This document shows, piece after piece, positions 33,359-43,665 of a stretch of 64,000 bases of DNA. The stretch covers positions 205,037 through 269,036 of the forward strand of contig DIZI01000008.1 of the NCBI GenBank assembly GCA_002427885.1, in the 5' to 3' direction. Numbering within the stretch: the first letter of the stretch is position 1; every line of letters begins with the position of its first letter. The notes beneath the pieces are model-generated. The model ran no database searches. It was not told where the DNA came from and was given only the letters and a program-made list of their open reading frames with translations. The position numbers were made by a program, and so were the translations under genes. The DNA is from Paludibacter sp. UBA6032 (lineage in GTDB: Bacteria; Bacteroidota; Bacteroidia; Bacteroidales; Paludibacteraceae).

Positions 33359-35494
33359 ATGGCTGACGCTCGTAAAGATATTGTACTTCGGTTTGGCATT
33401 GCATATATTATTATATGTTTGATGTTTGTATTTGTAATATACAATATTGTTATTATCCAGTTCGTAGAACGTGATAATTGGTTAGCGTTAGCTGCTCATT
33501 CCAGGCAGACAAATATTCCGGTAAAAGCAAACAGGGGAAATATTTATGCTTGCGATGGTCGTTTATTAGCAAGTTCCATTCCAACTTATTATGTGTTTAT
33601 GGATTTGAGAGTGCCTGCATTACACGAAAAAAAAGGAAAGCTCTTTAAGGACAATATTGATTCATTATCCATCTATTTATCCAGTTTTTTTCATGACAGG
33701 ACAGCTTATGAATATAAAATGTCTTTGAAAAAAGCGTATGAAGAAGGAAAAGGGGAATACCAATTGTATCCGGAAAGGATTTCGTATGAACAACTCAAAC
33801 AATTGCGAACCTTGCCACTACTCAGATTGGGTAGAAACAAAAGCGGGCTTATACCAAAAGAACTTTTTAGCCGGGTGAATCCTTTTGGATCATTAGCTTC
33901 AAGGACTGTCGGTAACATATATGCAGATGAGGCTATGGGCGGAAAGAATGGTCTTGAGAAAGGGTACGATTCATTACTTATTGGTACGCCCGGAGTATCA
34001 ATCCGTCAAAAAGTAGCTAATACTTATATGGAAACCGTACAAGTAGAACCGATTGATGGTATGGATGTTACAACAACAATTGATGTTGATTTGCAGGATA
34101 TAGCTGAAAAAGCACTGGTCGACAGTCTACGCTCATTTGATGCATCTTCGGGATATGTAATACTTATGGAGGTTCAATCGGGAGAAGTTAAAGCGATAGT
34201 GAATATGCAACAAAATACGGATAAATCGTATACCGAAAACAGAAATGGTGCTGTTTCGGATCTTGTTGAACCCGGATCAACTTTTAAAGTGGCATCTTTG
34301 ATGGTGGCTCTGGACGATGGAAAAGTGAAGATTACAGATTCTATCCAAACAGGAAATGGTATATACTATTATGGTAAAAGTGCCATGAAAGACTGGAATG
34401 CGAACCATGGTGGATTTCATAAAATATCTGTAGCCGATGCAATAAATGCATCCTCCAATATTGGTATCTCACGGGTTATAGTCAATGCCTATGGTCAAAA
34501 TCCCAGTGCCTTTGTAGATGGACTGTATGATATGAAATTAAACGAGCATATCAATTTTGGAATACCCGGTTCGGCTACACCGCGTATTCCGCATCCCAAA
34601 GATAAATCAAGATATTGGTCAAATGCGACATTACCCTGGTTGTCAATCGGATATGTTGCGCAGATTCCACCAATTTATACGTTGGCATTTTATAATGCCA
34701 TTGCCAATAATGGGAAATATATAACGCCTATTCTTGTTAAAAAAATAAGTAGAAACGGGCAGGTTGTAAAAACTTTTGAAACAGAGACTATTAAAGAATC
34801 GATATGTAAACCATCAACTTTGCGAGACATCAAAACAACCTTATTGGGAGTTTTGGAGGGAAGACTGGCTACTGCCAGAAATGTTCATTCAAAATATGTT
34901 CGCATTGCCGGGAAAACAGGAACCGCTTTGATATCGAAAGGTGTTTCGGGATATAAAACAGGTGGAAAAACATATCAGGTATCATTTTGCGGCTATTTCC
35001 CTGCTGAAGCGCCGAAGTACACCTGCATTGTTGTCATTCGTGAACCAAAAATAGGATATCCATCGGGAGGTAAAATGGCTGGATCCGTATTTAAAGATGT
35101 TGCTGAAAAGACGATGGCATTAAAATCGGATAGAACTCCAATGAACATGGCATCCGATACTATCGGTAAATATCCTTTTACACCCTATACCAAGACCGGA
35201 TACAGCAAGGCTTTACAACTTGTAATGACGGATTTGGATTTGCCAATTGTTATAAATTCAGACGAATGGGTAAAACCGGTTACTGATAAAAAGCAAACCC
35301 GTATAGAACCATTAGTGGTTTACAACAATGTTGTTCCTGATTTGACAGGAATGGGAGCAAAGGATGCTGTTTTTTTAGCTGAAAAACTCGGTTTGAATGT
35401 ACAGGTTGAAGGCAGAGGTAAAGTTGTTTCGCAAAATCTGAAACCCGGTGTTTTTGCCAGAAAAGGGACACCCATTTTACTGAATTTTGATTAA
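33359..35494 (+). CDS. ftsI: Septal peptidoglycan transpeptidase (penicillin-binding protein 3 type)
   Basis: Class B PBP for septal cross-linking, 711 aa. N-terminal membrane anchor (about 15-38), dimerisation region with RGNIYACDGRLLA, transpeptidase domain with the catalytic serine in EPGSTFKV, the SSN motif in NASSNIGIS and the KTG motif in AGKTGTAL, then a C-terminal PASTA domain (about 655-711; VVPDLTGMGAKDAVFLAEKLGL). The PASTA tail is usual for Bacteroidetes and firmicute-type enzymes. It starts directly at the end of ftsL. Confidence 0.95.
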   Translation: MADARKDIVLRFGIAYIIICLMFVFVIYNIVIIQFVERDNWLALAAHSRQTNIPVKANRGNIYACDGRLLASSIPTYYVFMDLRVPALHEKKGKLFKDNIDSLSIYLSSFFHDRTAYEYKMSLKKAYEEGKGEYQLYPERISYEQLKQLRTLPLLRLGRNKSGLIPKELFSRVNPFGSLASRTVGNIYADEAMGGKNGLEKGYDSLLIGTPGVSIRQKVANTYMETVQVEPIDGMDVTTTIDVDLQDIAEKALVDSLRSFDASSGYVILMEVQSGEVKAIVNMQQNTDKSYTENRNGAVSDLVEPGSTFKVASLMVALDDGKVKITDSIQTGNGIYYYGKSAMKDWNANHGGFHKISVADAINASSNIGISRVIVNAYGQNPSAFVDGLYDMKLNEHINFGIPGSATPRIPHPKDKSRYWSNATLPWLSIGYVAQIPPIYTLAFYNAIANNGKYITPILVKKISRNGQVVKTFETETIKESICKPSTLRDIKTTLLGVLEGRLATARNVHSKYVRIAGKTGTALISKGVSGYKTGGKTYQVSFCGYFPAEAPKYTCIVVIREPKIGYPSGGKMAGSVFKDVAEKTMALKSDRTPMNMASDTIGKYPFTPYTKTGYSKALQLVMTDLDLPIVINSDEWVKPVTDKKQTRIEPLVVYNNVVPDLTGMGAKDAVFLAEKLGLNVQVEGRGKVVSQNLKPGVFARKGTPILLNFD

Positions 35495-35545
35495 TAACAA
35501 AGAGACAATACGATTAACGACACAAATAATATTAAACTTATCATT

Positions 35546-36991
35546 ATGATTTTAGATGATATTTTGCAAAGTGTTATTCAACTAAAAACGATTGGAAACA
35601 CGGATATTAATATTGCTGACATTCAATTCGATTCACGAAAAGTGGAGAAGGGGAGTGTTTTTGTGGCAACCCGGGGAACCGCATCCGATGGACACCAATA
35701 TATTTCATCTGCCATAGACAGTGGTGCGGTAGCTGTTATTTGCGAAGAAATTCCGGAGAATGTTTCCAAGAATGTTGTCTTTATTCAGGTTGAAAACAGT
35801 TCCGAAGCTCTTGGACACATGGCTTCTGCCTGGTACGGATTTCCTTCATCCAAACTAATATTAGTCGGTGTAACAGGGACGAATGGAAAAACAACAATCG
35901 TAACATTGTTATATCAACTTTTTCGTCAACTGGGTCACAACTCGGGATTACTTTCCACGGTTTGTAATTATGTAAATGAATTGGCAGTTGAAGCCACCCA
36001 TACGACTCCCGATGCTTTGGCACTAAACGAATTGTTGGCTCAAATGGTGGATGCAGGATGTGAATATGCATTTATGGAAGTGAGTTCACACTCGGTTGAC
36101 CAACGCAGAATTGCCGGTTTGGAATTTAATGGGGGTGTGTTTACCAATATCACGCGCGATCATATTGATTATCATCTGACTTTCGAAAATTATTTGAAAG
36201 CTAAAAAGCAATTTTTTGATACTTTGCCTGCCGAAACATTTGCGTTGACAAATGCTGATGATAAAAACGGACTGGTCATGCTTCAAAATTCGAAGGCAAA
36301 GAAATATACCTATTCGCTACGTACCATTGCCGATTTCAAAACCCGAATTTTGGAACATAGTTTTGAAGGTATGCTGTTAGATATGAATGACCGTGAAGTT
36401 CATGTTTCGTTTATCGGAAAATTCAATGCAAGTAATCTGTCGGCAGTTTTTGGAACAGCCGTATTACTCGGTCAGGATGAATTGGAAGTATTACGTATCA
36501 TCAGTTCGTTGAAATCCGTATCCGGCAGATTTGAAACCCTGCATGCTCCTTCGGGTTATACAGCTATAGTTGATTATGCCCATACGCCGGATGCATTGAC
36601 CAATGTAATCGGGACTATAAATCAGATTTTACAGGGGAATGGCCGGTTGATAACAGTGGTTGGTTGCGGTGGAAACCGTGATAAAGGAAAACGACCTATG
36701 ATGGCACGTGAGGCTGTAAATGGAAGTTGGAAGGCTATTTTGACATCCGATAATCCGAGATTTGAAGAACCTCAGGATATCCTGAACGATATGTTAGCGG
36801 GATTGGATATACTGCAAAAAGCAAAGAGTCTGACAATTGTTGATCGTCGCGAAGCTATCCGTACGGCATGTGCTTTAGCTCAAAGCGGAGATGTCGTTCT
36901 TGTTGCAGGTAAAGGTCATGAAGATTATCAAATTGTTCAGGGTGTTAAGCATCATTTTGACGATAAAGAAGAAGTACGGAAATGCTTTTAA
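35546..36991 (+). CDS. murE: UDP-MurNAc-L-Ala-D-Glu:meso-diaminopimelate ligase
   Basis: Adds meso-DAP to the peptidoglycan precursor. The 481-aa Mur ligase has the ATP loop GVTGTNGKTT (about 109-118), the central MEVSSHSVDQRRI block and the C-terminal GCGGNRDKGKRPMM, and the DAP-specific DNPR motif (SDNPRFEEP). The last motif separates it from lysine-adding MurE enzymes. It is preceded by a 51-base gap after ftsI. Confidence 0.95.
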   Translation: MILDDILQSVIQLKTIGNTDINIADIQFDSRKVEKGSVFVATRGTASDGHQYISSAIDSGAVAVICEEIPENVSKNVVFIQVENSSEALGHMASAWYGFPSSKLILVGVTGTNGKTTIVTLLYQLFRQLGHNSGLLSTVCNYVNELAVEATHTTPDALALNELLAQMVDAGCEYAFMEVSSHSVDQRRIAGLEFNGGVFTNITRDHIDYHLTFENYLKAKKQFFDTLPAETFALTNADDKNGLVMLQNSKAKKYTYSLRTIADFKTRILEHSFEGMLLDMNDREVHVSFIGKFNASNLSAVFGTAVLLGQDELEVLRIISSLKSVSGRFETLHAPSGYTAIVDYAHTPDALTNVIGTINQILQGNGRLITVVGCGGNRDKGKRPMMAREAVNGSWKAILTSDNPRFEEPQDILNDMLAGLDILQKAKSLTIVDRREAIRTACALAQSGDVVLVAGKGHEDYQIVQGVKHHFDDKEEVRKCF

Positions 36992-37047
36992 TTGATCAAT
37001 TTAAATATATATTGAGTTTGGCGATTTTTAAATTATAAATTACTAAT

Positions 37048-37080
37048 CCCGTCCCGATTGCTATCGGGAGCTATCGGGAA
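37048..37080 (+). repeat. TCCCGATAGCTATCGGGA-type palindromic repeat
   Basis: A degenerate copy (TCCCGATTGCTATCGGGA, 37052-37069) followed by another half GCTATCGGGA, in the murE-mraY gap. A truncated copy is at 5513-5526. A short hairpin with 7-bp arms can form. Confidence 0.7.
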
Positions 37081-37095
37081 TAAAATCTAAAAATT

Positions 37096-38361
37096 ATGTT
37101 GTACCATTTATTCCATTATTTAGATAAAATCTTTGATATTCCCGGTGGCGGTTTGTTTAATTTTATATCATTCCGAACGGGTTTGGCTTTTATACTGGCA
37201 CTTACTTTGTCCACTTTATTTGGCAGGCGCATAATTGATTATTTGCAAAAGAAACAAATTGGAGAAACCATTCGTGATCTGGGTCTGGAAGGACAAATGA
37301 GCAAAAAGGGTACCCCGACGATGGGTGGAATTATCATTATTATTGCCATTCTAATCCCGACACTTCTTTTAGCAAATCTGACCAATATCTATATCATTTT
37401 AATGCTTATTACAACCATCTGGTTAGGCTCAATAGGATTTTTGGATGATTATATCAAGGTTTTCTTGAAAAATAAACAAGGTTTAAAGGGAAAATTTAAA
37501 ATTGTCGGACAAGTAGGATTAGGACTTATTGTCGGCCTGACTATGTATTTGAGCCCGGATGTAATGATTCGTGAAAATAAGGAAGTTAAAGGTGAAACTC
37601 AACGTGTGGAAAATGTACTTTATGCGAAACAGGATATTAAATCATCCAAAACAACCATTCCCTTTGTAAAAAATAATAATTTCAACTATTCTGAACCCTT
37701 TGAATGGGCTGGTGAAAAGGCTCAGGATTATGGCTGGATTTTGTTTGTCTTAGTTGCAATTTTCATCGTAACGGCAGTATCAAACGGTGCAAACCTCACA
37801 GATGGTCTGGATGGACTGGCAACAGGTTCATCTGCGATCATGGGTGTTATTCTCGGGATATTGGCATATGTATCGGGAAATATAAATTATGCAGGTTATC
37901 TGAATATCATGTATCTGCCCGGAACCGGCGAATTGTTAGTCTTTGCGGGTGCATTTATCGGTGCAACAATCGGATTTCTATGGTACAACTCATTTCCGGC
38001 ACAGGTATTTATGGGAGATACGGGTAGTCTTACCCTCGGTGGAATTATTGCCGTTTTTGCCATTGCCATCCGAAAAGAATTACTTATTCCAATCTTATGT
38101 GGAGTATTCTTCGTTGAAAGTTTGTCTGTGATGATTCAGGTGAGTTATTTCAAATATACAAAAAAGAGATATGGTGAAGGAAAAAGGATATTTAAAATGA
38201 CACCGCTCCATCATCATTATCAGAAAGCAGGAAATGCGGGGATACAGGCAATTTTTCAACGGCCATTACAAGCTATGCCCGAATCGAAAATTGTCATTCG
38301 ATTCTGGATTGTTGGTATAATTTTGGCTGCTGTTACTATTATTACATTGAAAATAAGGTAG
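37096..38361 (+). CDS. mraY: Phospho-MurNAc-pentapeptide transferase
   Basis: Makes lipid I at the inner membrane. The 421-aa protein has about ten membrane helices and the MraY motifs KKGTPTMGG (about 71-79), the aspartate pair in GFLDDYIK, NLTDGLDGLATG and the C-terminal MTPLHHHYQ. It is about 60 residues longer than the E. coli enzyme because of a soluble loop (about 155-210) of a kind common in Bacteroidetes. Confidence 0.95.
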   Translation: MLYHLFHYLDKIFDIPGGGLFNFISFRTGLAFILALTLSTLFGRRIIDYLQKKQIGETIRDLGLEGQMSKKGTPTMGGIIIIIAILIPTLLLANLTNIYIILMLITTIWLGSIGFLDDYIKVFLKNKQGLKGKFKIVGQVGLGLIVGLTMYLSPDVMIRENKEVKGETQRVENVLYAKQDIKSSKTTIPFVKNNNFNYSEPFEWAGEKAQDYGWILFVLVAIFIVTAVSNGANLTDGLDGLATGSSAIMGVILGILAYVSGNINYAGYLNIMYLPGTGELLVFAGAFIGATIGFLWYNSFPAQVFMGDTGSLTLGGIIAVFAIAIRKELLIPILCGVFFVESLSVMIQVSYFKYTKKRYGEGKRIFKMTPLHHHYQKAGNAGIQAIFQRPLQAMPESKIVIRFWIVGIILAAVTIITLKIR

Positions 38362-38376
38362 AAAAGTTTTTCATTT

Positions 38377-39711
38377 ATGAAACGAATCGTAATTTTAGGT
38401 GGAGGTGAGAGTGGGGCTGGTGCTGCAGTATTAGCTAAAAAACAGGGTTTTGAAGTGTTTGTTTCCGATATGTCAGAAATAAAACCTCAATACAAAGCCT
38501 TGTTGGACGAATTTGGAATCAGTTGGGAAGAAATGCAACATTCCGAATCACTCATCTTTAATGCTGACGAAATAGTAAAGAGTCCCGGAATCCCGGAAAA
38601 AGCCCCCTTAATCAAAAAGCTTCGTGCATTGGGAAAACCTGTCATTTCTGAAATTGAATTTGCCGGCCGTTATACTACTGCGAAAATGATTTGTATAACA
38701 GGGAGTAACGGTAAAACAACTACAACGATGCTGGTGTATCATGTTTTGAAAAATGCTGGATTTAATGTAGGTTTGGCGGGGAATGTAGGACAAAGTCTGG
38801 CTTTACAGGTGGCAACAGAAAATTTCGATTACTATGTAGTGGAACTGAGTAGTTTTCAATTGGATGGAATGACTGAATTCAAAGCCGATATTGCAATTCT
38901 CTTGAATATTACTCCTGATCATTTGGACCGCTACGATTATAATTTCCAAAATTATGTGGATTCAAAATTTAGAATTACCCAAAACCAGACCGATCAGGAT
39001 GCTTTTATCTTTTGGGATAACGATCCTGTTATAAAAGCCGAACTGGAAAAACGGAATATACAATCGGCATTGTATCCCTTTGCCATTGAAAGATCTGAAA
39101 AGACGAAAGCATTTATCGAAAAAGATGAGCTAATAATAAAAACATTAAAAACAATTTTTACTATGCCGACATCAGAATTAGCATTACAAGGTATACACAA
39201 TACCTTCAATTCCATGGCAGCAGGTTTGGCTGCCACCATCGTCAATGTGAAAAAAGAAAGTATCAGACAATCGTTGCAGGATTTCCAGGGTGTGGAACAC
39301 AGGCTGGAATACGTTGCAACTGTACGTAATGTGCGGTATATAAATGACTCAAAAGCAACCAATGTTAATTCGTGTTGGTACGCATTACAGAGCATGAAGA
39401 CACCCGTTATTCTTATTCTTGGTGGAACCGATAAGGGAAATGATTATGCTGAAATTGAAGAACTGGTAACTGAAAAGGTAAAAGGCTTAATTTTTTTGGG
39501 ATTGGATAACCGGGCATTACATAGCTTCTTTGATGGAAAAGTTGAAAACATTGTGGATGTACAATCGATGGAAGAGGCTGTAAAAGCTGCCTACGACATG
39601 GCTTATTTTGGTGATTCTGTTTTACTCTCGCCTTGTTGTGCCAGTTTCGACTTATTTTCAAACTACGAAGACCGTGGTAAACAATTTAAAGATTGTGTAA
39701 GAAATCTCTGA
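38377..39711 (+). CDS. murD: UDP-MurNAc-L-alanine:D-glutamate ligase
   Basis: Adds D-glutamate in the cytoplasm. The 444-aa Mur ligase has the N-terminal Rossmann loop ILGGGESGAGAA (about 5-16), the ATP loop CITGSNGKTTTTM (about 107-119), the VVELSSFQLDG block, the HRLEYV block, and VLLSPCCASFDLF near the C-terminus. It begins 15 bases after mraY. All expected motifs are present. Confidence 0.96.
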   Translation: MKRIVILGGGESGAGAAVLAKKQGFEVFVSDMSEIKPQYKALLDEFGISWEEMQHSESLIFNADEIVKSPGIPEKAPLIKKLRALGKPVISEIEFAGRYTTAKMICITGSNGKTTTTMLVYHVLKNAGFNVGLAGNVGQSLALQVATENFDYYVVELSSFQLDGMTEFKADIAILLNITPDHLDRYDYNFQNYVDSKFRITQNQTDQDAFIFWDNDPVIKAELEKRNIQSALYPFAIERSEKTKAFIEKDELIIKTLKTIFTMPTSELALQGIHNTFNSMAAGLAATIVNVKKESIRQSLQDFQGVEHRLEYVATVRNVRYINDSKATNVNSCWYALQSMKTPVILILGGTDKGNDYAEIEELVTEKVKGLIFLGLDNRALHSFFDGKVENIVDVQSMEEAVKAAYDMAYFGDSVLLSPCCASFDLFSNYEDRGKQFKDCVRNL

Positions 39712-39795
39712 AATTGTTTATAGTTAGTTATATAACTCAAAAAATAGAGTGCAAACGAAGAACCAGTAACTCTTCAAATTTTTGAATTAAGAAAT

Positions 39796-41016
39796 ATGGA
39801 AACACTGCTAAGAAAGTACTTAAAAGGTGATGCTACCCTCTGGTTGGTATTTATTGTGCTTTGTATTCTTTCGGCTATCGAAATGTACAGCGCATCGAGC
39901 ACACTGGCATACAAGGCAGCTAGCCATACAGCACCCATGATACGTCATGTCGAATTTTTAATTGGTGGAATAGTCATCGTTTTTCTGGTGCACCTTGTTC
40001 CCTACAAAATAATTCGCATTCTTTCTTATTTCGGATTACTCTTGTCATTTTTTTTGCTGATATTTGTACTTTTCAAAGGTAAAAGTGAAAATGATGCCAG
40101 TCGTTGGCTCGTAATATTGGGTATTCAGTTTCAACCTTCCGAGTTGGCCAAGTTGTCTGTTATAATTGTTGCCGCCGATTTTATTTCGCGCATTAAAGAT
40201 TCGGAAAAAAATGAATGGATGTATTTCAGGAATACCGTTATTATGTTGGGTGTTATTTCAGTCCTCATATTACTCGAAAACCTTTCTACAGCTATGATCC
40301 TTTTTCTGGTTGTTTTTATCATGATGTATATTGGACGCATTTCCCTGAAGTATCTCGGATTGCTAACTGTGGCTATTTTAATTGCAGGTGCTCTTGGATT
40401 TACTGCTTTTAAAACAATACCCAAGTCTGTAATGCCTGCTATGTTCGACCGTGGTTACACCTGGATAGCACGATTGGACAGAAATAAAGAAGTTCATGTA
40501 AATAAATATGTTATAAACGACGCGAACCTTCAGGAACAGCATGGACGAATTGCTATTGCACGCGGTGGAGTTTTTGGAGTTCTTCCGGGAAATAGTATAG
40601 AACGAGATTTTCTCCCACAAGCTTATTCCGATTTTATTTATGCAATTATAGTTGAAGAAATGGGATTGATAGGAGGGATCTTTGTCATGTTGCTTTATCT
40701 GATTTTACTTTTTCGGGCGGGAAAAATTGCAACCAAGTGTTCATCTGTTTTTCCGGCACTGTTAGTCATCGGACTTTCGTTAATGATCGTGATACAGGCG
40801 CTGGTAAGTATGGTTGTTTCGAGCGGTTCAGGTCCGGTAACCGGACAACCTTTGCCAATGATCAGTAGAGGTGGTACTTCAATACTCATCACCAGTATTT
40901 ATTTTGGTATTATCCTGGGCATTACCCGCCAAATAAAAGATGATCAAGCATCAATGAGTGAAACAACAGAAATACCTGATGATGGAATTCCTGTCGTGGA
41001 TCTGGAAAATTTATAG
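39796..41016 (+). CDS. ftsW: Septal peptidoglycan polymerase FtsW (SEDS family)
   Basis: Lipid II polymerase of the divisome, partner of FtsI. The 406-aa protein has about ten membrane helices, the SEDS blocks NDASRWLVILGIQFQPSE (two segments: NDASRWL and QPSELAK) containing the catalytic-site aspartate region, the large periplasmic loop, and the C-terminal GQPLPMISRGGTSIL. It lies 84 bases after murD in an AT-rich gap. Confidence 0.95.
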   Translation: METLLRKYLKGDATLWLVFIVLCILSAIEMYSASSTLAYKAASHTAPMIRHVEFLIGGIVIVFLVHLVPYKIIRILSYFGLLLSFFLLIFVLFKGKSENDASRWLVILGIQFQPSELAKLSVIIVAADFISRIKDSEKNEWMYFRNTVIMLGVISVLILLENLSTAMILFLVVFIMMYIGRISLKYLGLLTVAILIAGALGFTAFKTIPKSVMPAMFDRGYTWIARLDRNKEVHVNKYVINDANLQEQHGRIAIARGGVFGVLPGNSIERDFLPQAYSDFIYAIIVEEMGLIGGIFVMLLYLILLFRAGKIATKCSSVFPALLVIGLSLMIVIQALVSMVVSSGSGPVTGQPLPMISRGGTSILITSIYFGIILGITRQIKDDQASMSETTEIPDDGIPVVDLENL

Positions 41017-41076
41017 TCAAGTCCGGCAATAGAAGAATAGTAATTAAATCCCTTTTAATAGGTTAAGGATAATATT

Positions 41077-42177
41077 ATGAAAAATAAATTCATTATCAGT
41101 GGTGGCGGAACAGGAGGGCATATTTTCCCGGCTATCAGCATTGCTAACGCTCTCAAAAAAAGATTACCTGATGCAGATATTCTTTTTGTTGGCGCAATTG
41201 GGCGCATGGAAATGGAACGGGTTCCTGCCGCTGGCTATCCAATCGAGGGTTTGCCTGTAAGCGGATTTGACAGGAAACACTTGCACCGCAATGTAAAGGT
41301 GTTGTGGAATTTAATGCGAAGTCTTGTATTGGCCCGTCGCATTGTGAGTCGGTTCAAACCCGATGTGGCAATAGGTGTCGGAGGTTATGCCAGTGCTCCC
41401 ACACTCCGGGCAGCAACAGGTTTAAAAGTTCCAACACTTATTCAGGAACAAAATTCGTATGCAGGTGTTACTAATAAGTTATTGGCTGAGAAAGCATCTT
41501 GTATTTGTGTGGCTTATGAAGGAATGAATAGATTTTTCCCTGAAAATAAGATTGTTTTAACAGGGAATCCGGTTCGTCAGGATTTATTTTTGGTTGAACC
41601 ACGAACAGCCGAAGCGTATCAATTTTTTGGATTCGATCCCAATAAAAAAACCTTATTGGTTGTTGGAGGAAGTTTAGGAGCCCGGACATTAAATCAAAGT
41701 ATTATCGCCAAACTGGATGAACTGACAAAGTCGGATATACAGGTGATATGGCAAACCGGAAAATTTTATATTGAATCGGCTCGTAAAGCCGCTGAGCCTT
41801 TTACTTCTCCAAATTTGTTGGTGACAGATTTTGTTTCACGTATGGATCTGGCTTATTCCATTGCCGATTTAGTTATTTCACGAGCCGGAGCCAGTTCAAT
41901 TTCTGAATTATGTCTATTGGCTAAGCCTGTTATTTTAGTACCTTCGCCTAATGTTGCAGAAGATCATCAGACTCAAAATGCGTTGGCACTGGTCAGAAAT
42001 GAAGCGGCTGTAATGATTAAAGATGTAGATGCAAATGAACAATTAGTAATCAGAGCATTGAGTTTGATAAAAGATGATATTTCATTAAAAAAATTGAGTA
42101 TAAATATTCTGAAAATGGCTGAAAAAGATTCAGCTGACCGGATTGCAGATGAAGTAATAAAATTAATAGTCCCCTAA
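41077..42177 (+). CDS. murG: UDP-GlcNAc:lipid I N-acetylglucosaminyltransferase
   Basis: Completes lipid II on the cytoplasmic side of the membrane. The 366-aa GT28 enzyme has the N-terminal GGGTGGHIFPAISIA loop (about 9-23), IGVGGYASAP, LIQEQNSYAGVTN, the nucleotide-binding GGSLGART and the C-terminal SRAGASSISELCLLAKP. The last codons (LIVP and stop) overlap a diverged C4/G4 repeat. Confidence 0.96.
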   Translation: MKNKFIISGGGTGGHIFPAISIANALKKRLPDADILFVGAIGRMEMERVPAAGYPIEGLPVSGFDRKHLHRNVKVLWNLMRSLVLARRIVSRFKPDVAIGVGGYASAPTLRAATGLKVPTLIQEQNSYAGVTNKLLAEKASCICVAYEGMNRFFPENKIVLTGNPVRQDLFLVEPRTAEAYQFFGFDPNKKTLLVVGGSLGARTLNQSIIAKLDELTKSDIQVIWQTGKFYIESARKAAEPFTSPNLLVTDFVSRMDLAYSIADLVISRAGASSISELCLLAKPVILVPSPNVAEDHQTQNALALVRNEAAVMIKDVDANEQLVIRALSLIKDDISLKKLSINILKMAEKDSADRIADEVIKLIVP

Positions 42178-42191
42178 ATCCCATAAATTGG
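42168..42191 (+). repeat. Diverged C4/G4 repeat at the murG stop
   Basis: AGTCCCCTAAATCCC followed by ATAAATTGGG, similar to the variant at 23076-23100 but reversed. It contains the murG stop codon. Confidence 0.5.
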
Positions 42192-42201
42192 GCTTAATAT
42201 T

Positions 42202-43581
42202 ATGAATAAGTTTACAAAGTATTATTTCTTAGGAATTGGTGGTATTGGTATGAGTGCATTGGCACGTTATTTCCATACTAAAGGCTTTCAGGTTGCAGGA
42301 TACGACAGGACAGAAACAAAGTTAACTTCCGATTTACAAACCGAGGGAATTTCTGTTTGCTTTGACGAGGGTGTTGATCAAATTCCGGAGATTTTTAAAC
42401 AGCCAATATATACACTGGTAATTATTACACCTGCCATTCCGCATGATCATCCACAACTGGTTTATTTTCAGGAAAATAATTTTACAATTCAAAAACGGTC
42501 ACAAGTATTGGGGGATATCACCCGCCAAAGTAAAGGAATCTGCATTGCAGGAACGCATGGAAAGACAACAACATCAACGATAACTGCCCACTTACTTTAT
42601 CAGTCACCGGTATCATGCAATGCTTTTTTGGGTGGTATTTCAAATAATTACAATACCAACCTATTGATATCCAAAGAAAGTAATTTGGTGGTGATTGAGG
42701 CTGATGAATACGATCGTTCTTTTCATCAACTTTCACCCTATATGGCTGTTATTACTTCTGCCGATCCCGATCATTTGGATATTTATGAGACACCTGAAGC
42801 TTTTAGGGAAAGTTTTGAGCATTTCACGTCTCTTATCCGACCCGATGGTGTTCTTATCATGCGAAAAGGAATCGATATTCATCCGAGATTACAAAAAGGA
42901 GTAAAGTTATATTCATATTCGATGGATGATGGCGGAGATTTTCATGCGGAAAATATCCAAACTATTAATGGTTCTATTCACTTTGATTTTGTGACACCAA
43001 ACGATCGGATTGACAATGTTCGTTTGGGTGTTCCGGCCCGAATAAACATAGAAAATAGTGTTGCTGCTATGGCTTTAGCCTGGCTCAATGGGGTTTCTGT
43101 GGAGGATTTACGTACAGGAATCTCATCTTTTGCCGGTATTTATCGTCGCTTTAACCTGGTATATAAATCCGATAAAGTAGTATTCATGGATGACTATGCA
43201 CATCATCCCAGTGAGCTGAAAGCCAGCATATCATCTATTCGTGGGTTGTATCCTGACAGAAAAATTACCGGTATCTTCCAACCGCATTTATATTCACGTA
43301 CCCGTGATTTTGCCGGTGATTTTGCTGAGGCCTTGTCACAACTGGATGAACTGATATTACTGGACATTTATCCGGCTCGTGAATTGCCTATGGAAGGAGT
43401 TAGTTCAGAGTTAATATTTCGCGATGTTAAACTTAAAAATAAAACATTGTGCTCCTATGAAAATCTATTACCTTTGCTAAAAGATAAACAAACAGATGTT
43501 TTGGTTACTTTTGGAGCGGGCGACATTGATAAACTGGTGCCAAAGATTGCGGAACAGTTGAAGAAATTTCCGGTAATATAG
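42202..43581 (+). CDS. murC: UDP-MurNAc:L-alanine ligase
   Basis: First peptide-adding step of peptidoglycan synthesis. The 459-aa protein has the N-terminal FLGIGGIGMSALARYF (about 9-24), the ATP loop CIAGTHGKTTTSTI (about 113-126), VIEADEYDRSF, and the C-terminal block with YAHHPSELKASI. It is 24 bases downstream of murG. Domain order and length are standard. Confidence 0.96.
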   Translation: MNKFTKYYFLGIGGIGMSALARYFHTKGFQVAGYDRTETKLTSDLQTEGISVCFDEGVDQIPEIFKQPIYTLVIITPAIPHDHPQLVYFQENNFTIQKRSQVLGDITRQSKGICIAGTHGKTTTSTITAHLLYQSPVSCNAFLGGISNNYNTNLLISKESNLVVIEADEYDRSFHQLSPYMAVITSADPDHLDIYETPEAFRESFEHFTSLIRPDGVLIMRKGIDIHPRLQKGVKLYSYSMDDGGDFHAENIQTINGSIHFDFVTPNDRIDNVRLGVPARINIENSVAAMALAWLNGVSVEDLRTGISSFAGIYRRFNLVYKSDKVVFMDDYAHHPSELKASISSIRGLYPDRKITGIFQPHLYSRTRDFAGDFAEALSQLDELILLDIYPARELPMEGVSSELIFRDVKLKNKTLCSYENLLPLLKDKQTDVLVTFGAGDIDKLVPKIAEQLKKFPVI

Positions 43582-43665
43582 TTTGCAATTTTAAAATGCT
43601 GATTATGAAAATCATTCTTCTCCTTTAGCTGAAATCGGTAATTGAAAATAAATTTAGTTCTTCTT

